Part shown: piece after piece, positions 5,523 through 6,399 of the stretch
Layout of the letters: every line of letters starts with the position of its first letter
Position numbering within the stretch: position 1 is the first letter of the stretch
From: Bacilli bacterium
GTDB lineage: Bacteria; Bacillota_I; Bacilli_A; RFN20; CAG-288
DNA length: 6,399 nt
Assembly (NCBI GenBank): GCA_022774485.1
Contig: JALFLX010000063.1
Location: forward strand, 1-6,399
Direction: 5' to 3'
The notes under the pieces: model-generated
What the model was told of the DNA's origin: nothing
Database searches by the model: none
The model's input: only the letters and a program-made list of their open reading frames with translations
Program-made: the position numbers and the translations under genes

Positions 5523-6167
5523 TTACTTCATCGAAAGCCAAAGAGGGGGAACAAAGTATTCTTTTTTGGTGAAATTGCTCTCGCTAGGAAGGCTGATTTG
5601 ATATGCATTAAGGTACATTCTTTTCGCTTCTGAATCGCTGTATCTTTTATCTCCAATCAAGGTCAGTCCCGCTTTGTGAAGAGAAAGTCGTATTTGGTTT
5701 TTCCTTCCGGTCAGTATCTCAATTTTTAACGCTGTTCCAATTTGTATTTGATTTGCAGTTTCAAAGCGAGTGATGCTCTCTTTTCCTTTTGAATCGATGA
5801 TTACTTTTCCGTTTTCTTTTACGTCCAAAAGAAGGTGAATTTCTTCTCGGAGTCCTGGCTCTAATCTCTCTAAAACAACTGCTTCATATAGACGTTTGAC
5901 TTGTCGAGTCTCAAATATTTTTTTCAGTTCGACAAGCGCTTCTTTTGTCTTTGCAAACAACAAGATCCCACTTGTCTCATAATCTAAGCGGTGGACGAGA
6001 AACACTTGTTCTCTTCTCTCTTTTGCTCGGAGGGAAAGATAATAAAAAAGATTGTGACGCCAGGTCTTTTTATCATCGGTTTGTACGGTGAACACTTCTC
6101 TACTTTTATAGACAGCGATGATTCTGTCATCTTCATAGAGAATGGAATATGGAGCTCTCTTTGACAT
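5523..6167 (-). CDS. RluA-family pseudouridine synthase (short form, no S4 domain)
   Basis: This enzyme isomerises uridine to pseudouridine in rRNA or tRNA. Its 214 residues match the compact RluA type (E. coli RluA is 219) and it lacks the N-terminal S4 RNA-binding domain of RluC/RluD. Diagnostic motifs are ILYEDDRIIAVYKS (9-22), catalytic HRLDYETSG (59-67) with D62, KRLYEAVV (91-98) with the conserved tyrosine, TGRKNQIRLSLHKAG (153-167), IGDKRY (171-176) and the late MYLNAYQISL (184-193). The usual KP after the first strands is replaced by K21-S22. The ATG at 6165-6167 is the first after an in-frame TAG. No Shine-Dalgarno is visible, and a TATTAT box only 4 nt before the ATG raises the remote possibility of a leaderless message. 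The exact RNA target cannot be assigned. A cre site lies about 50 bp upstream. Confidence 0.93.
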   Translation of the reverse strand: MSKRAPYSILYEDDRIIAVYKSREVFTVQTDDKKTWRHNLFYYLSLRAKERREQVFLVHRLDYETSGILLFAKTKEALVELKKIFETRQVKRLYEAVVLERLEPGLREEIHLLLDVKENGKVIIDSKGKESITRFETANQIQIGTALKIEILTGRKNQIRLSLHKAGLTLIGDKRYSDSEAKRMYLNAYQISLPSESNFTKKEYFVPPLWLSMK

Positions 6168-6218
6168 TGCAATAATACGATAACGAAAAGGCTAGATTCT
6201 TAAAAGAAAAGAAAAGTC

Positions 6219-6232
6219 TGTAAGCGTTTACA
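6219..6232. promoter_or_regulatory. Catabolite-responsive element (cre), CcpA operator
   Basis: TGTAAGCGTTTACA fits the cre consensus TGWAANCGNTNWCA at every position on both strands and is nearly a perfect palindrome. It lies 51 nt upstream of the pseudouridine synthase start. It also lies just downstream of a possible minus-strand -10 (CATAAT, 6238-6243) with a weak -35 (TTTCAA, 6261-6266) 17 nt away. In that arrangement CcpA would cover the transcription start and repress. Binding is inferred from the motif only, and the controlled gene is not certain. Confidence 0.72.
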
Positions 6233-6237
6233 TATTT

Positions 6238-6266
6238 ATTATGTACTGATTTTAAAAAACTTGAAA
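6238..6266 (-). promoter_or_regulatory. Weak candidate promoter for the pseudouridine synthase gene
   Basis: TTTCAA (6261-6266, 3/6 match to -35) and CATAAT (6238-6243, 5/6 match to -10) are 17 nt apart in a very AT-rich stretch. The predicted start would be at about 6231, at the edge of the cre motif. AT-rich DNA gives such matches by chance, so this is tentative. Confidence 0.3.
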
Positions 6267-6276
6267 AGGATAAACA

Positions 6277-6399
6277 TTAGTGTTGCTGCATCCCGTGAAT
6301 GTCTCTTCTTCTAAATGAAATCCCGGATGAAAATATGGAAATGTCTATATGGCGTAGGTAATCTGAATACGCTTTATCGTCATATATCTCCGCCTTGTA
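6277..6399 (-). CDS. Possible C-terminal fragment of an unrecognised gene, cut by the window edge
   Basis: A frame is open from the right edge for 40 codons and ends at TAA (6277-6279). The peptide contains IYDDKAYSDYLRHIDISIF (residues 5-23 of the fragment) and ends FRRRDIHGMQQH. It is rich in charged and aromatic residues, as real C-termini often are, and it has the same orientation as the pseudouridine synthase. I do not recognise the family. Against it, half of its isoleucine codons are ATA and it uses CTA, both scarce in the neighbouring genes. A plus-strand frame over the same bases (from an ATG at 6315) is also open to the edge. It may be the end of a mobile or decayed gene, or chance. 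Confidence 0.3.
   Translation of the reverse strand, partial: YKAEIYDDKAYSDYLRHIDISIFSSGISFRRRDIHGMQQH

Noticed and set aside
6315..6399. A plus-strand open frame starting ATG at 6315 and running to the edge.
   Set aside because: There are only 28 visible codons, no Shine-Dalgarno, and a stop immediately before the ATG; the opposite-strand frame looks somewhat more protein-like, and neither can be settled within the window.

Overview
The window looks like chromosomal DNA of a low-to-moderate GC Bacillota (Firmicutes). The grounds are a leader matching the tetrahydrofolate (THF) riboswitch class, a perfect CcpA-type cre motif, an ECF-transporter S component, purine-rich Shine-Dalgarno sites on several genes, and TGA used as a stop (at 34-36 and 4066-4068), which excludes the Mycoplasma/Spiroplasma code. 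A closer placement is not justified. No rRNA, tRNA, CRISPR array or recognisable insertion sequence was seen.

Layout, left to right. (1) 1-1917, minus strand: a two-gene operon, galE first and then a sugar-phosphate nucleotidyltransferase-family gene 18 nt downstream, closed by a strong intrinsic terminator at 1-28. (2) 1918-2087: a 170-bp AT-rich divergent intergenic region with a TATAAT box for the plus-strand genes and two small inverted repeats. (3) 2088-4035, plus strand: a DUF2804-family protein of unknown function and, 16 nt later, an S33-type alpha/beta hydrolase (lysophospholipase/monoacylglycerol lipase-like). The transcript meets the opposing operon at a bidirectional hairpin terminator (4040-4066). 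(4) 4066-5520, minus strand: a promoter, a THF riboswitch aptamer, an ECF S component (probably folate-specific, FolT) and tcdA, the last two overlapping by 11 nt. (5) 5523-6167, minus strand: a short RluA-family pseudouridine synthase. (6) 6168-6399: an AT-rich leader with a cre site and, at the edge, an unrecognised open frame that may be the C-terminus of a gene running out of the window.

How the genes fit together. GalE interconverts UDP-hexoses, and a Cys at its substrate-gate position suggests it may also use UDP-HexNAc; its partner nucleotidyltransferase probably makes or uses an activated sugar or related headgroup. The riboswitch operon should respond to cellular reduced folate and links vitamin uptake with tcdA, a tRNA-modification gene, by co-transcription and probable translational coupling. 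The riboswitch operon is the most informative part of the window. I did not find evidence for a wholly new multi-gene system.
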